Shown: in pieces, positions 7,901 through 15,309 of the stretch
Numbering within the stretch: position 1 is the first letter of the stretch
Layout of the letters: every line of letters starts with the position of its first letter
Assembly (NCBI GenBank): GCA_046594225.1
Contig: JBKJPW010000036.1
Coordinates: 1-24,805 of the forward strand
Source: UBA4416 sp046594225
GTDB lineage: Bacteria > Bacteroidota > Bacteroidia > B-17B0 > Aurantibacillaceae
Reading direction: 5' to 3'
Length of the DNA: 24,805 bases
The notes under the pieces: generated by a model
The model's input: the letters and a program-made list of their open reading frames with translations, nothing else
Databases searched by the model: none
Told to the model about the DNA's origin: nothing
Made by a program: the position numbers and the translations under genes

Positions 7901-8352
7901 ATGAGATTATTACTTGAACTTGCTACGCTAGTATTAACGCCATCAATTAATATAGTCTGAGTGCCAGTTGTGCTTTTATACAATGAAATATCATCAGATG
8001 TATTTCCTATTCTTACAAAGTAGCCATTAATTGTAGATGCTAATAAATTGGGGTTGTTAGAAATTAAATAAGCGTCCACATAATTAGAGCCTGATGTAGC
8101 AAATTGTAAGTTTATCCAAAATTCCCAGGTGCAATTTGATGTTAAAGTGTTTGGAGTGCTAATGTAAAAGCTTGTATTACTTGTAGTGTTAGCAGATTTA
8201 AGTTGATTTGCTGTTACAGTAAAATCGGTTGGAGCTCCTACTGTCCAAACAGGATTAGCTGCATAATCTCCATCACTAAATCCATCAGTTACCTGAGCAT
8301 TTGTTAAACTAACACACAAAAGGGACAACATCACTAAAAAAACACGTATCAT
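4921..8352 (-). CDS. Large secreted protein with three lamin-tail (LTD) domains and Ig-like modules
   Basis: The product is 1143 residues from the ATG at 8352-8350. A start at 8403 would add 17 residues before a normal signal peptide (MIRVFLVMLSLLCVSLTNA) and would include the likely promoter. After a jelly-roll-like N-terminal part (about 20-220, WEFWINLQFATSG), three units follow, each an Ig-like strand block (for example DVLFNEPIE, CFDDAI, LFTEPLD) followed by an LTD. The LTDs start near residues 327, 597 and 866 with the signature DIVINELFPDP...EFVELYNR. The last 100 residues resemble a FlgD-type Ig fold and a type IX secretion C-terminal domain (FSPDNDGYNDVLNISY, APIGIYVVYVELFN). Export and surface attachment by T9SS is inferred. 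No enzymatic motif is visible; it may be an adhesin or extracellular-matrix protein. Confidence 0.85.
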   Translation of the reverse strand: MIRVFLVMLSLLCVSLTNAQVTDGFSDGDYAANPVWTVGAPTDFTVTANQLKSANTTSNTSFYISTPNTLTSNCTWEFWINLQFATSGSNYVDAYLISNNPNLLASTINGYFVRIGNTSDDISLYKSTTGTQTILIDGVNTSVASSSNNLIKIKVTRTSSNLFTLERDLTGTGSSYFTEGTITDATFSSSTTFGFVIKQSTASFFGKHVFDDINIATIVADVIPPTIVSSIVISNTQLDVLFNEPIEITSAQAVSNYSVNNSIGNPNTAIRDASNFSLVHLSFTTPFANAIANTLTITGVQDIALNAIASATTNFTYLAPVTVGFKDIVINELFPDPSPVINLTNAEFVELYNRSSNTFNLNGLKLADSYTATGATLGNYVMAPNSYVIICPVADTAQFTALGYMNKLGVSSFPTLNNTGDNIYLKTNAGVFIDSVNYKDTWYQDAVKKNGGYTLEQINPNINFNCSQINNWIGSNNPNGGTPGFVNSVYSLAPDVIAPKINSVTVIDSLHLSICFDDAIASSQLNLTSNYSINGGIGSPTLAVANSGNMCVTISLANKLINATNYTITISGMSDCSGNVLSPNTKAFSHYHAKPYDVVINELMPDPDPAIDLPNEEYVELKNRTNFSINLKNWSFASLTTSKKLPDVTIAPNGYLVLVGSGLANQFLINYSIPATEVTSFPSLLNDGTTLTLRDTNHMVISSVSYSSSWYNDANKADGGWSLEQIDANNPCGGQTNWHASTHPNGGTPAIANSVAGTNPDATSPTLDRVIVITADTIALLFTEPLDSLTLSNSLNYTFDNALTTPTYVKAIAPDFKKVVLKLSSSIQLGTIYNVSVLNGITDCVGNALINGSLPFALPEAPAPNDVVINEILFDPGTGGVDFVELYNRSSKTINLKDLRLGSMDTITGTLKDTEIITAEGYLLFPESYAVISENGTAVKLQYLTTNPKGFLDVIDLPSMNTDDDVVTLSDVNFTVIDNFKYTSKMHFPLLVSTKGVSLERIDFNRPTTDKTNWNSASEGVGFATPAYRNSQYLQADGGSGVTISNPLFSPDNDGYNDVLNISYKLDEPGKAANVYIYDSKGRQVRYLIRNEQLAQDGTLSWNGINDDNEKAPIGIYVVYVELFNLSGKVNKYKLSCTLAGKL

Positions 8353-8371
8353 CTTGAAAAATTTTGAAAAT

Positions 8372-8404
8372 CTAAAATAAGAAATTTTTTTGATAGAGAA
8401 CAAA
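8372..8404 (-). promoter_or_regulatory. Predicted promoter of the lamin-tail gene
   Basis: On the minus strand a TTTG (complement of 8401-8404) is followed after 21 nt by TATTTTAG (complement of 8372-8379), 7 of 8 matches to TAnnTTTG. Transcription would start near 8365, leaving about 13 nt before the ATG at 8352 and excluding the longer start at 8403. Confidence 0.45.
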
Positions 8405-8416
8405 TTAACATCTTTG
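8390..8416 (+). promoter_or_regulatory. Predicted promoter of asd, interleaved with the divergent promoter
   Basis: TTG at 8390-8392 and CATCTTTG at 8409-8416 (7 of 8 to TAnnTTTG) are separated by 16 nt. The start would fall near 8423, about 22 nt before asd. It overlaps the -33 side of the opposing promoter, so the two polymerases probably compete. Confidence 0.4.
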
Positions 8417-8444
8417 CGGTTAGGTATTTAACAATTATATAATA

Positions 8445-9434
8445 ATGAAAATTGCAGTAGTAGGAGCAACAGGCTTAGTGGGCACAAAAATGTTAGAAGT
8501 ATTGGCAGAAAGAAACTTTCCGTTAACGGATTTGATTCCAGTAGCCTCAGAAAGATCAGTAGGTAAGGAAATTACCTACAAGGGTAAGCAGTATAAGGTT
8601 CATTCTATGGCAGATGCTATTGCGGCAAAACCTGAAATCGCATTGTTTTCAGCAGGTGGAAACACCTCGTTAGAATGGGCTCCAAAGTTTGCAGAGGCTG
8701 GAATTACCGTTATTGATAATTCAAGCGCTTGGCGTATGGATGCTACTAAAAAATTGGTAGTACCCGAAATTAACGCTCACGAATTAAAAGCAACTGATAA
8801 AATTATTGCCAATCCAAATTGTTCTACTATTCAGTTGGTAGTGGCTTTAAACCCTTTGCATAAAAAATATAAAATTAAACGCGTGGTGGTTTCTACTTAT
8901 CAATCAGTTACTGGAACTGGCGTTAAGGCTGTTGACCAATTAATGAATGAACGAGCAGGAAAGGAAGGCGAAATGGCTTACAAATACAAAATTGATTTGA
9001 ATGTGATTCCTCAAATTGATGTGTTTACCGATAATGGCTATACCAAAGAAGAAATGAAAATGGTAAACGAAACCAAAAAAATTATGAGTGATGATTCGAT
9101 TCGTTTAACAGCTACTACGGTTCGTATCCCAGTAATGGGAGGCCATAGCGAAAGTGTAAATATTGAGTTTGAAAACGAATTTGAGGTAAAAGATATCTTT
9201 GATATTATGAATAACACCAAAGGGGTTATTTTACAAGACGATATTGCGAACCATATTTACCCAATGCCAATGAATGCTCATAATAAAGATGAAGTATTTG
9301 TGGGACGTATCCGTAGAGATGAAACCCAACCTAAAACCTTAAACATGTGGATTGTATCGGATAATTTACGTAAAGGGGCTGCTACCAATGCGGTTCAAAT
9401 TGCGGAATATCTGTTAGAAGCTAAGTTAGTATAG
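8445..9434 (+). CDS. asd: Aspartate-semialdehyde dehydrogenase
   Basis: This enzyme reduces aspartyl-4-phosphate to aspartate semialdehyde with NADPH, the branch point to lysine/diaminopimelate, threonine and methionine. The product is 329 residues, the normal length. Residues 7-13 are the NADP-binding loop GATGLVG. The nucleophile is C126 in NPNCST, and the general base is H234 in MGGHSES. SAGGNTS near 69-75 and the substrate-binding arginine in RRD near 283 are also as expected. It is a single gene with no other lysine or threonine genes adjacent, and its neighbour on the other strand is unrelated. A hairpin with a T-run follows at 9445. Confidence is high. Confidence 0.96.
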   Translation: MKIAVVGATGLVGTKMLEVLAERNFPLTDLIPVASERSVGKEITYKGKQYKVHSMADAIAAKPEIALFSAGGNTSLEWAPKFAEAGITVIDNSSAWRMDATKKLVVPEINAHELKATDKIIANPNCSTIQLVVALNPLHKKYKIKRVVVSTYQSVTGTGVKAVDQLMNERAGKEGEMAYKYKIDLNVIPQIDVFTDNGYTKEEMKMVNETKKIMSDDSIRLTATTVRIPVMGGHSESVNIEFENEFEVKDIFDIMNNTKGVILQDDIANHIYPMPMNAHNKDEVFVGRIRRDETQPKTLNMWIVSDNLRKGAATNAVQIAEYLLEAKLV

Positions 9435-9444
9435 AAGTAGTTGT

Positions 9445-9483
9445 TTTTTTGGACGCTGAGCGGAGGCGAAGCATTCCAAAAAA
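9445..9483. terminator. Hairpin after asd containing the CTGAGCGGAGnCGAAGC word
   Basis: TTTTTTGGA (9445-9453) pairs with TCCAAAAAA (9475-9483). The enclosed CGCTGAGCGGAGGCGAAGC has a second short GCT/AGC pairing. CTGAGCGGAGTCGAAG-type words are, as I recall, widespread interspersed repeats in several phyla, so this may be a repeat reused as the asd terminator. It has no long T-run after the stem. Confidence 0.5.
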
Positions 9484-9497
9484 TTGGACATAAAAAA

Positions 9498-9547
9498 AGG
9501 CTGCCGTACCCATCCCCGTTTAAAGTACTGCAGCCTGATTTTTTGGT
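9498..9547 (+). terminator. Terminator-like hairpin 1 in the 574-nt gene-free stretch
   Basis: AGGCTGC-C-GTAC (9498-9509) pairs with GTAC-T-GCAGCCT (9525-9536), interrupted by one C-T mismatch, with a loop of about 15 nt. A run of A precedes it and GATTTTTTGG follows, so it could work on both strands. The 574 nt from 9435 to 10008 contain no gene I can support, only this hairpin and the elements listed next. Confidence 0.6.
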
Positions 9548-9586
9548 TTAAACTAAACAAAACCTATGAAAAAGAACGTAGTGTAA
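9544..9586 (+). other. Leader-like motif with mini-ORF, copy 1
   Basis: After hairpin 1 the sequence GGTTTAAACTAAACAAAACC leads into an ATG at 9566 that opens a six-codon frame (MKKNVV, stop 9584-9586). A second copy of the same plan is at 9797-9858. Both share TAAACTAAA, then ACC, then ATG, then GTAGTG. The role is unknown; a leader peptide or a decayed gene start are both possible. Confidence 0.3.
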
Positions 9587-9624
9587 AATTAATACCTAAA
9601 CCGCCCATAAAAAACTACTAACTA

Positions 9625-9660
9625 ATAAGTGGTTGGTTTCATTTGATAAGTGGTCGGTTT
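9625..9660 (+). repeat. Two 15-bp direct repeats spaced by exactly 21 bp
   Basis: ATAAGTGGTTGGTTT at 9625-9639 and ATAAGTGGTCGGTTT at 9646-9660 differ at one base. A 21-bp period puts both on the same DNA face, as in LytTR-type regulator sites, but no regulator of that type is present here. It may also be a chance duplication. Confidence 0.4.
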
Positions 9661-9720
9661 TTGGTGATTTGTGATACTTTAGTTGAAACTCTACCTAGTT
9701 AAATTGAAATCATTTCTAAT

Positions 9721-9758
9721 AAAAAAACCCTTCCGCTATCAACCAGAAGGGCTTTTTT
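9721..9758 (+). terminator. Terminator-like hairpin 2 (CTATCAA loop)
   Basis: CCCTTC (9728-9733) pairs with GAAGGG (9746-9751), flanked by seven A and then C plus six T, a good bidirectional intrinsic terminator. The hairpin and loop reappear at 9918-9951 with only a few transitions. Confidence 0.65.
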
Positions 9759-9796
9759 CTCTCGGGCTTGTCACACTAAAAACCGCTCGTTTTTAC

Positions 9797-9858
9797 TCTA
9801 AACTAAAACCATGGTAAAAGTAGTGATGTGTTTCTTGTTTTTTATAGCAAATAAATAA
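9797..9858 (+). other. Leader-like motif with mini-ORF, copy 2
   Basis: CTCTAAACTAAAACC is followed directly by an ATG at 9811 and a 15-codon frame (MVKVVMCFLFFIANK, stop 9856-9858). Its hydrophobic content resembles the start of a signal peptide. The upstream part matches copy 1 at 9544. I see nothing to show that the peptide is made. Confidence 0.3.
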
Positions 9859-9917
9859 CTGCTGGCATATATCTGGTAAGTGTATGCTTTTCAAGGAAAT
9901 TTGACTTCAAAATTAAT

Positions 9918-9953
9918 AAAAAACCCTTCTGCTATCAATCAGAAGGGTTTTGT
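9918..9953 (+). terminator. Terminator-like hairpin 3, duplicate of hairpin 2
   Basis: AACCCTTCTG (9922-9931) pairs perfectly with CAGAAGGGTT (9940-9949), with A's before and T's after. The loop CTATCAAT repeats that of hairpin 2. It could end transcription of anything starting in the gene-free stretch, or of the minus-strand gene's antisense. Confidence 0.6.
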
Positions 9954-10008
9954 TTGTTTGAGAAACGGCTTATGTAGTTTAATCAAAATGCTCGTAATGA
10001 TTGGTCTT

Positions 10009-11442
10009 TTAAAATGAAATTAATTTTACACCGATGGTAAAAGGATATAATTCCGGACCTTTTCCGTTTTCAAACAAGGGGGTTAAAGCGTAATCAGCAA
10101 ATAGCGTTACTCCACGGTAACCAACACTTGCATGAGCATTTACACGAAATGGATTTAAATTATAATCGTCTTTTTTGATATATTTTATTTCTTTACCATT
10201 CTGCTCAACAATTTGACGTGTACGAGAACCTAACTTGTATCCACCAATTACACCAAAGGCTAAATGAAATGCTTTTTCTGGGTCTTTATTGGTATTGAAT
10301 TCTAACAAAAGAGGAACATTAACAAAAGTACTTTTAAATCTGTTTTTCTTATAGCTAAAAGTATTGGTTGAATCTATATCACCGTATGTGTAACTACTAT
10401 CTGGGTTCAATTGCGTTTTATTACTAAACTCATATTGGTTCCATTCAAAGCCTAAACCTACCACCAAGTTGATGTAATTTTTGTAAATATGAATATCTTT
10501 TTCGAAAGGGTTTAATTGAAAGTTTAAGGATTTGCCATAATTTAATCTCATGTATTCTTGACCCTTTGGCATAGAAATATTGCCATTAGAAAGCCAACCG
10601 TTAACTCCCATTCCAAAACCAGACCAGTGATGAAAGTCATCATCATTATTTTCTGAAGATATGTTCGTATCCGAATCTTTATCCTTATTGATAATTACAT
10701 ATTTTTTGTTTCTAAAATTAATGGTGGTTGAATCTTTTTTATCGCCCGCTTTTTTAGCAACATCGTCTCCAACCACTTTAGCAATAGATGAAGAACTAGA
10801 AGCTTCAGCACTTACTTCTTTAGGCTCACCTTTAAATTTAATGGTACTTGAGCCTGTAGCATTGGCATTTATTTTATCATTAGCAAACACTTTAGCTGAT
10901 GAAGCGCCAGATGCAGTAACATTAGTAATGCCCGCATTTAATTTGTACGCTTTTAATGCAGAGGCGCCACTTACAGTGCTATATAGTGTTTGTGTATTGC
11001 CTTCTAAGTTAACACCCGATGCACCACTTAGCATGACGTCAATAGCTTTTGCATTTACTTTTAATATTATATCACTAGCGCCAGACACATCAATGGATAA
11101 ACTATCGGATAAAATTGTATTTGTTGATGTAAATTTTGACGCTCCACTACTAGTAATTTGATTTAAAGTATTACCACTTACATAAATTTTGTAGGAGTGG
11201 GTAAAACTTCCTTTGGCTTTAATAACTAATGTTTCATTTTCAAAGCTTGTCATGATGTTATTAATTTCTTTTTCATCAGCAACAACTTTTAATTTTAAAG
11301 TATCACTTTGAGTATAAACAACATTTGCGGCGCCTGATACTTCTATTTTTTTGAAGGGAGATATTTCTCTAACTTGAGAAATTTGTGCTTTAATAGTAAA
11401 CGAGCTAATTAAAAATAACGAGGATAATAATATGGTTTTCAT
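10009..11442 (-). CDS. GIN/DUF2807 head-domain protein fused to a C-terminal barrel-like domain
   Basis: The product is 477 residues from the ATG at 11442-11440. The frame is open 22 codons further upstream, but the signal peptide MKTILLSSLFLISSFTIKA sits at this start. Residues 20-225 form the GIN/DUF2807 ('putative auto-transporter adhesin head') domain, with a right-handed repeat pattern in which SGAS recurs every 20 or so residues (VSGASDI, LSGASGV, VSGASAL, ASGASSA, ATGSSTI). A polar linker (about 235-275, rich in Lys, Asp and Ser) follows. Residues 275-477 show alternating aromatic strands and a terminal strand IGVKLISF, like small outer-membrane beta-barrels. Surface display is therefore inferred. 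It is the last gene of the minus-strand run but has a separate 181-nt spacer from the hydrolase. The partner or ligand is unknown. Confidence 0.8.
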   Translation of the reverse strand: MKTILLSSLFLISSFTIKAQISQVREISPFKKIEVSGAANVVYTQSDTLKLKVVADEKEINNIMTSFENETLVIKAKGSFTHSYKIYVSGNTLNQITSSGASKFTSTNTILSDSLSIDVSGASDIILKVNAKAIDVMLSGASGVNLEGNTQTLYSTVSGASALKAYKLNAGITNVTASGASSAKVFANDKINANATGSSTIKFKGEPKEVSAEASSSSSIAKVVGDDVAKKAGDKKDSTTINFRNKKYVIINKDKDSDTNISSENNDDDFHHWSGFGMGVNGWLSNGNISMPKGQEYMRLNYGKSLNFQLNPFEKDIHIYKNYINLVVGLGFEWNQYEFSNKTQLNPDSSYTYGDIDSTNTFSYKKNRFKSTFVNVPLLLEFNTNKDPEKAFHLAFGVIGGYKLGSRTRQIVEQNGKEIKYIKKDDYNLNPFRVNAHASVGYRGVTLFADYALTPLFENGKGPELYPFTIGVKLISF

Positions 11443-11623
11443 AATGATGGGTTTTAAGTATAAATAATCTTTTCTGCAGATTTTATACATAGGACGCATC
11501 ACATTCATTAAAAGTTACAAGGAACAATTAATACTTCTTAAAAAAATTGTATAGATTTAAAAATCAATAAGTTAACTTTTATGAAAGTTCTCTAAGACTT
11601 CTTGAACTTCTATGATTTGTTTT

Positions 11624-12937
11624 TTAATTAGCTTTTATCCAAGTAGCAATGTCTAAAATTACTTTTTCTTCCACATTACCTTGCTTTTCGTATTCGGCTG
11701 GAGATGGCTTTCCTTCGCCTTTTATAAAAAAATGGTTTAAACTAGGGTAGGTGATGAACTGGTTTTTGGAATTATCGCTTAAATTTTGTTTCCACAAATT
11801 AAAATCAGTCATAGTGACTTGATAATCTCTTTCGCCTTGTAATACTAGGATAGGTTGTTTCAATTTTTTAGCAACCTGTAATTGATTATACCTAGTTAAC
11901 GATTGCCAATAGTATGATGTTAAGTTCAAAGGTAAGTCTTCTTTTTTCGCTACTTTTAAAAGTTTAGCATCCTTCACTATTTTTATTTGATTACTTAATG
12001 TTTCAATTTCTTTTTTCTCATTAGCATCAATACTATCTAAACTAAATAAGTAATTATATTGCTCAAGTAATAAATCTTCTAAAGGCCTTGCATTGCCTGC
12101 CAATAAAACAATACCATTTATATTTTTAGATTTACTTGCAACTAATGGCGCACACATCGCCCCTAAACTATGACCAGCAATATAAAATTTTGAATTTTTA
12201 AAATCAGGATTTTTCTTTAACATAGCAACAGCACTAATAGCATCTTCAACTACTTCTTTAGTTATATCAAATTCATCCATGTGCTCACTTATATCTTTGC
12301 CATAAGTTAAAGTGCGTTTATCATACCTGTAAGTGGCAATACCATTAGACGCTAAACCAACAGCTATATCTTTTAATGCTTTAAGTGGACCAGCAGTTTC
12401 GTCTTTATCATTAGGCCCCGAGCCCGCTAATAGTATTACTACAGGTGGGTTTTTAGTATTATTAGGCACGCACAATGCACCTGGCATAGAAAGTGTTCCT
12501 GTTTTTACAGCAATTTTTGTTTCGTAATATTTGTTTTGCTGAGCGTATTCGGGTGTAACATATGCTGTTTTGTTTTTTGGCGGAACAAAATACATTCCCA
12601 CTATTTTTTTAGAGTCATTGTAAGCAAACTGCAAATCCATTTTCATTTTTCCGAATTCACAACGCACGGCCACAATATCCAATGAGTCCTTTTTTTCTGA
12701 AGCAATGCTTGAGTATCCCTTATACTCCCCCAGATACTTTGGCATATTTTGCCACATACCTTCTAACATACCAACATTAAATTTATTAGCCATAATGGTA
12801 TCAAACATCGCAAAACAGCTATCAAATCGCTGACGTTCTAATTTATTTATAAAGGAAACAGAAAGTTCTTCGTTGGTTTGAGCGGTTGAGAATAATGGAG
12901 CAATAAAAATAACTAAAAGTATATGTATAAATTTCAT
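11624..12937 (-). CDS. Secreted alpha/beta hydrolase with N-terminal DUF3887-like domain
   Basis: The 437-residue product has a signal peptide (MKFIHILLVIFIAPLFSTA). Residues 22-120 look like DUF3887 (FINKLERQRFDSCFAMFD), a small domain often fused to this hydrolase type. The hydrolase domain follows: oxyanion-side LLAGSGPNDKDE (169-180), the nucleophile elbow GHSLG with S257, and the probable acid D371 (QGERDY) and base H402 (NHFF). The family relates to prolyl-oligopeptidase-like and dienelactone-hydrolase-like enzymes, and the substrate cannot be read from sequence. It is probably periplasmic. It starts 29 nt after the response regulator, so it may share that transcript. A TACTTTTTG near the minus-strand start could be a promoter of its own. 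Confidence 0.87.
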   Translation of the reverse strand: MKFIHILLVIFIAPLFSTAQTNEELSVSFINKLERQRFDSCFAMFDTIMANKFNVGMLEGMWQNMPKYLGEYKGYSSIASEKKDSLDIVAVRCEFGKMKMDLQFAYNDSKKIVGMYFVPPKNKTAYVTPEYAQQNKYYETKIAVKTGTLSMPGALCVPNNTKNPPVVILLAGSGPNDKDETAGPLKALKDIAVGLASNGIATYRYDKRTLTYGKDISEHMDEFDITKEVVEDAISAVAMLKKNPDFKNSKFYIAGHSLGAMCAPLVASKSKNINGIVLLAGNARPLEDLLLEQYNYLFSLDSIDANEKKEIETLSNQIKIVKDAKLLKVAKKEDLPLNLTSYYWQSLTRYNQLQVAKKLKQPILVLQGERDYQVTMTDFNLWKQNLSDNSKNQFITYPSLNHFFIKGEGKPSPAEYEKQGNVEEKVILDIATWIKAN

Positions 12938-12966
12938 AATGGTATAATTGCAAAAAGTAAAGTACT

Positions 12967-13326
12967 TTATTTAACTTCTCCTAAAATTGTTTTTAAATCG
13001 TCAATTGAAATAGGTTTTACACAAAAAGCTAGCATATTTGTTTGTTCTGCTCTTGTTTTAGCAATAGGCTCTGAGTTTCCTGTTAAATAAATGACTGCCA
13101 CGTTCGAAAATTTTCTTATTTCTTCCATCGCATCAATGCCATCCATTTCCCCTTCAATTCTAATATCCATTAATATAATATCGGGATTATGTTTTCTTGT
13201 GGCTTCAATAGCAGCTAACCCATTTCTAACAGATTGAACTACTTTGTGACCTAATAATTCTACGTAACGCTTATTAACCATCGACAAAATCATATCGTCT
13301 TCAACAATCAAAACTTTTTTAACCAT
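12967..13326 (-). CDS. Stand-alone receiver-domain response regulator
   Basis: The product is 119 residues, a single receiver domain with no output domain. The acidic pocket is E9, D10 and D11, the phosphoacceptor is D54 (ILMDIRIEG), and the signalling residues are T82 (YLTGNS) and K104 (CVKPIS). All are present. It starts 4 nt after the stop of the histidine kinase, so it is the obvious partner. Output must go through another protein or through phosphate relay. Receiver-only partners of HisKA_2 kinases exist in many Bacteroidota. It could also be a PdtaR-like regulator lacking the ANTAR domain, but I see no ANTAR sequence here. Confidence 0.93.
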   Translation of the reverse strand: MVKKVLIVEDDMILSMVNKRYVELLGHKVVQSVRNGLAAIEATRKHNPDIILMDIRIEGEMDGIDAMEEIRKFSNVAVIYLTGNSEPIAKTRAEQTNMLAFCVKPISIDDLKTILGEVK

Positions 13327-13330
13327 AGAT

Positions 13331-14626
13331 TTATTTTTTCAAAGCTGGAAATTTAAATTCAAATACCAGTTGATTCGCGATGAATTTGTATGTAAAGTTA
13401 CCATTTAATTGTAAGCAAAATGCCTCAATTAAATTTAAACCGAGCGAGTCATTTTTTTTATCCTCATTATATTCAAATCCCGGCCCATCATCTTTATATT
13501 CTAATACATACTCATCATCTTTTTGGGAAATAGTAATAAAAATATTTCCAACATTTTTTTGTAAGAAAGCGTATTTATAAGAATTGGTAATTAATTCGTT
13601 TAGTAATAAACCAAAAGGCATTGCATTCGTCATTTCTAAGTTTATTTGTCCAATTTGGGTATGTATTTTAATATCCTTTTCTTTATTACTTAATGATTGT
13701 TTAATAAAATGAATTAATTCAGAAGTGTAGGATGCTACATCTACGTCTTTTAACGATTTATTTTCATATAATTTCTCATGAAGCAGAGCAATGGATTTTA
13801 TTCGACTTTGACTTTCTTTTAAAATTTGAATTATTTTTTCGTCCTTTAAATAAAATGTTTGCAATTCCATGAGGGCCGTAACAACTGCTAAATTATTTTT
13901 TACGCGATGATGAATTTCGGATAACAATATTTCTCGTTCAGATAATGAAGAAACAGCTCTCTCTTCTGCGGCTTTTCTAATTTTATTTTCTTCTTCTAGC
14001 TGTTCTTGTTGAAAAATCAGTTGTTCGTTTTTTACAGTAAGTAACTGGTTAATTTTATTGTTATTATATAAAAAATAAAGAGCAAGCGTCATTAAAATTA
14101 AACTACTACAAATAAAGTTTATTAGATAAAATATATCATATTCAGCCCCTGTTAAAATCAAAAAATGAGTTTTAAATACTTTTTCTATGAGCAATAAGAT
14201 AACAAAACTCAAAACATAACTCATCATTGCTAAGGCAATAAATACTATTTTTTTTGTATCAAATAACGTAAGAACAATTAAGGGGGATGTAAAAAGGTAT
14301 AGATGTATGCCTGAGTCGAAACCTAAATAAATCGAAAAAAACAAAACGCAATAGTTTGTGTTTAGTAAAATAAGTGAACTTGAAAGTGTGTATTTTTCAT
14401 AATGATTTAGAACAATTGATAATAAGAATATGGCAATACCAATACTTATGGCTGCAAATGGGAGGTAGTATCCGTTAACTAAAAAATAAACAAAATATAC
14501 TAACGAAAAAATGGCACACAAAAAGGATAATCGATTTCGCGTTTGTAGCTTATCTGAAAAAGTATGAGTTTGCTGATTATTAACTCCAGCATTTGCAATA
14601 GTATTCCAATAATTTAAGATACCCAT
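13331..14626 (-). CDS. Membrane histidine kinase, HisKA_2/HWE-like (PdtaS type)
   Basis: The product has 431 residues. Residues 33-187 contain six hydrophobic segments (about 33-52, 56-72, 82-100, 107-121, 127-149, 166-187) and form a membrane sensor without a recognisable extracellular domain. A coiled coil (190-230, rich in Glu, Gln and Lys) links it to the DHp region with the H-box EIHHRVKNNLAVVTALMELQ, H240 being the likely phosphorylated histidine. The catalytic domain has the N-box (LLLNELITNSYKYAF) and the G-boxes (DDGPGFEY, SLGLNLIE). It lies 4 nt upstream of the receiver-only regulator and 36 nt downstream of the small membrane protein gene, on one strand. The signal is unknown; because the sensor is all membrane, it may sense lipids or a membrane state. 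Confidence 0.92.
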   Translation of the reverse strand: MGILNYWNTIANAGVNNQQTHTFSDKLQTRNRLSFLCAIFSLVYFVYFLVNGYYLPFAAISIGIAIFLLSIVLNHYEKYTLSSSLILLNTNYCVLFFSIYLGFDSGIHLYLFTSPLIVLTLFDTKKIVFIALAMMSYVLSFVILLLIEKVFKTHFLILTGAEYDIFYLINFICSSLILMTLALYFLYNNNKINQLLTVKNEQLIFQQEQLEEENKIRKAAEERAVSSLSEREILLSEIHHRVKNNLAVVTALMELQTFYLKDEKIIQILKESQSRIKSIALLHEKLYENKSLKDVDVASYTSELIHFIKQSLSNKEKDIKIHTQIGQINLEMTNAMPFGLLLNELITNSYKYAFLQKNVGNIFITISQKDDEYVLEYKDDGPGFEYNEDKKNDSLGLNLIEAFCLQLNGNFTYKFIANQLVFEFKFPALKK

Positions 14627-14661
14627 ATTACAAAGCTAATTTTTTTTAGCATTAAAGAAAG

Positions 14662-15309
14662 CTATTTTACTCTATGTTTTGTTGCAATAATAAGATAATA
14701 AATATCAATAATCATATATACTATAACCATAGATATTATCCAATGATTTTTTGGCCAATGCATAATAATCATAATTCCACAAAACAAACTTCCTAGTGTA
14801 CGGCACCACGCTGCCCAATACGAAATGCCTTTTTCTTGTAAATTGTTTAAAAGCATAATTAAACAGGTAATAGATATTACTAATTGGATGGCATAGGCCG
14901 AGTTAGCGCCAATAGGGTTATCATAACCATCTTTAATAAAGTAGTATAACACGACTAACCAAGCTAAAATAGAAAAACCAAACATGACGTTAAACCTACT
15001 TTGTAATTTTTGTCCAACTTGTTTATAACCATATTTAAATGTACTATACACAATGAATACATCAGCAAAAAACCAAGCGTAATAACCAATTTGTAATATC
15101 ATACCCATATCTTGCTTAAACACAAAAGCCCACAAAAATTCCCAGGCAATATTTGCACCAATAACACCTGCCGATATACCTACAAATTTATATTTGATAA
15201 TACCTCTAATAACTAAAGCATAACATATCACCCAAAAAATGGCGCCAATGCCAAATAATATTAATTCTGGAATAGAATAAGTGTTTGTGTTTAACCAATA
15301 AGTGTTCAT
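14662..15309 (-). CDS. Seven-helix membrane protein resembling Pyr4/PaxB-type terpene cyclases
   Basis: The product is 215 residues with about seven hydrophobic helices (near 13-32, 44-62, 72-91, 108-125, 138-154, 166-184, 190-208). Helix 2 has GANIAWEFLWAFVF with E57, helix 3 has WFFADVFIVYSTFKYG, and helix 7 has YMIIDIYYLI with D202. In the fungal Pyr4-type meroterpenoid cyclases, which I know from memory as 7-helix proteins of about 240 residues, the essential acids are a Glu in a WE motif (E63 in Pyr4) and an Asp in the last helix (D218). The spacing here is very similar. The start overlaps the stop of the FAD oxidoreductase by 4 nt (ATGA), so the two are co-translated. Cyclase activity is inferred; an unrelated 7-helix protein remains possible. 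Confidence 0.5.
   Translation of the reverse strand: MNTYWLNTNTYSIPELILFGIGAIFWVICYALVIRGIIKYKFVGISAGVIGANIAWEFLWAFVFKQDMGMILQIGYYAWFFADVFIVYSTFKYGYKQVGQKLQSRFNVMFGFSILAWLVVLYYFIKDGYDNPIGANSAYAIQLVISITCLIMLLNNLQEKGISYWAAWCRTLGSLFCGIMIIMHWPKNHWIISMVIVYMIIDIYYLIIATKHRVK

Noticed and set aside
8353..8403. Longer start for the lamin-tail gene
   Set aside because: The signal peptide begins 17 codons later and the likely promoter lies inside the extension.
9498..9540. Riboswitch after asd (for example a lysine switch)
   Set aside because: The hairpin is downstream of asd, too small for a lysine riboswitch and is followed by a T-run; a terminator explains it.
10661..11161. Plus-strand frame of 166 codons opposite the GIN/DUF2807 gene
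   Set aside because: It is a mirror frame of the repetitive SGAS region, with no start context and no family resemblance.
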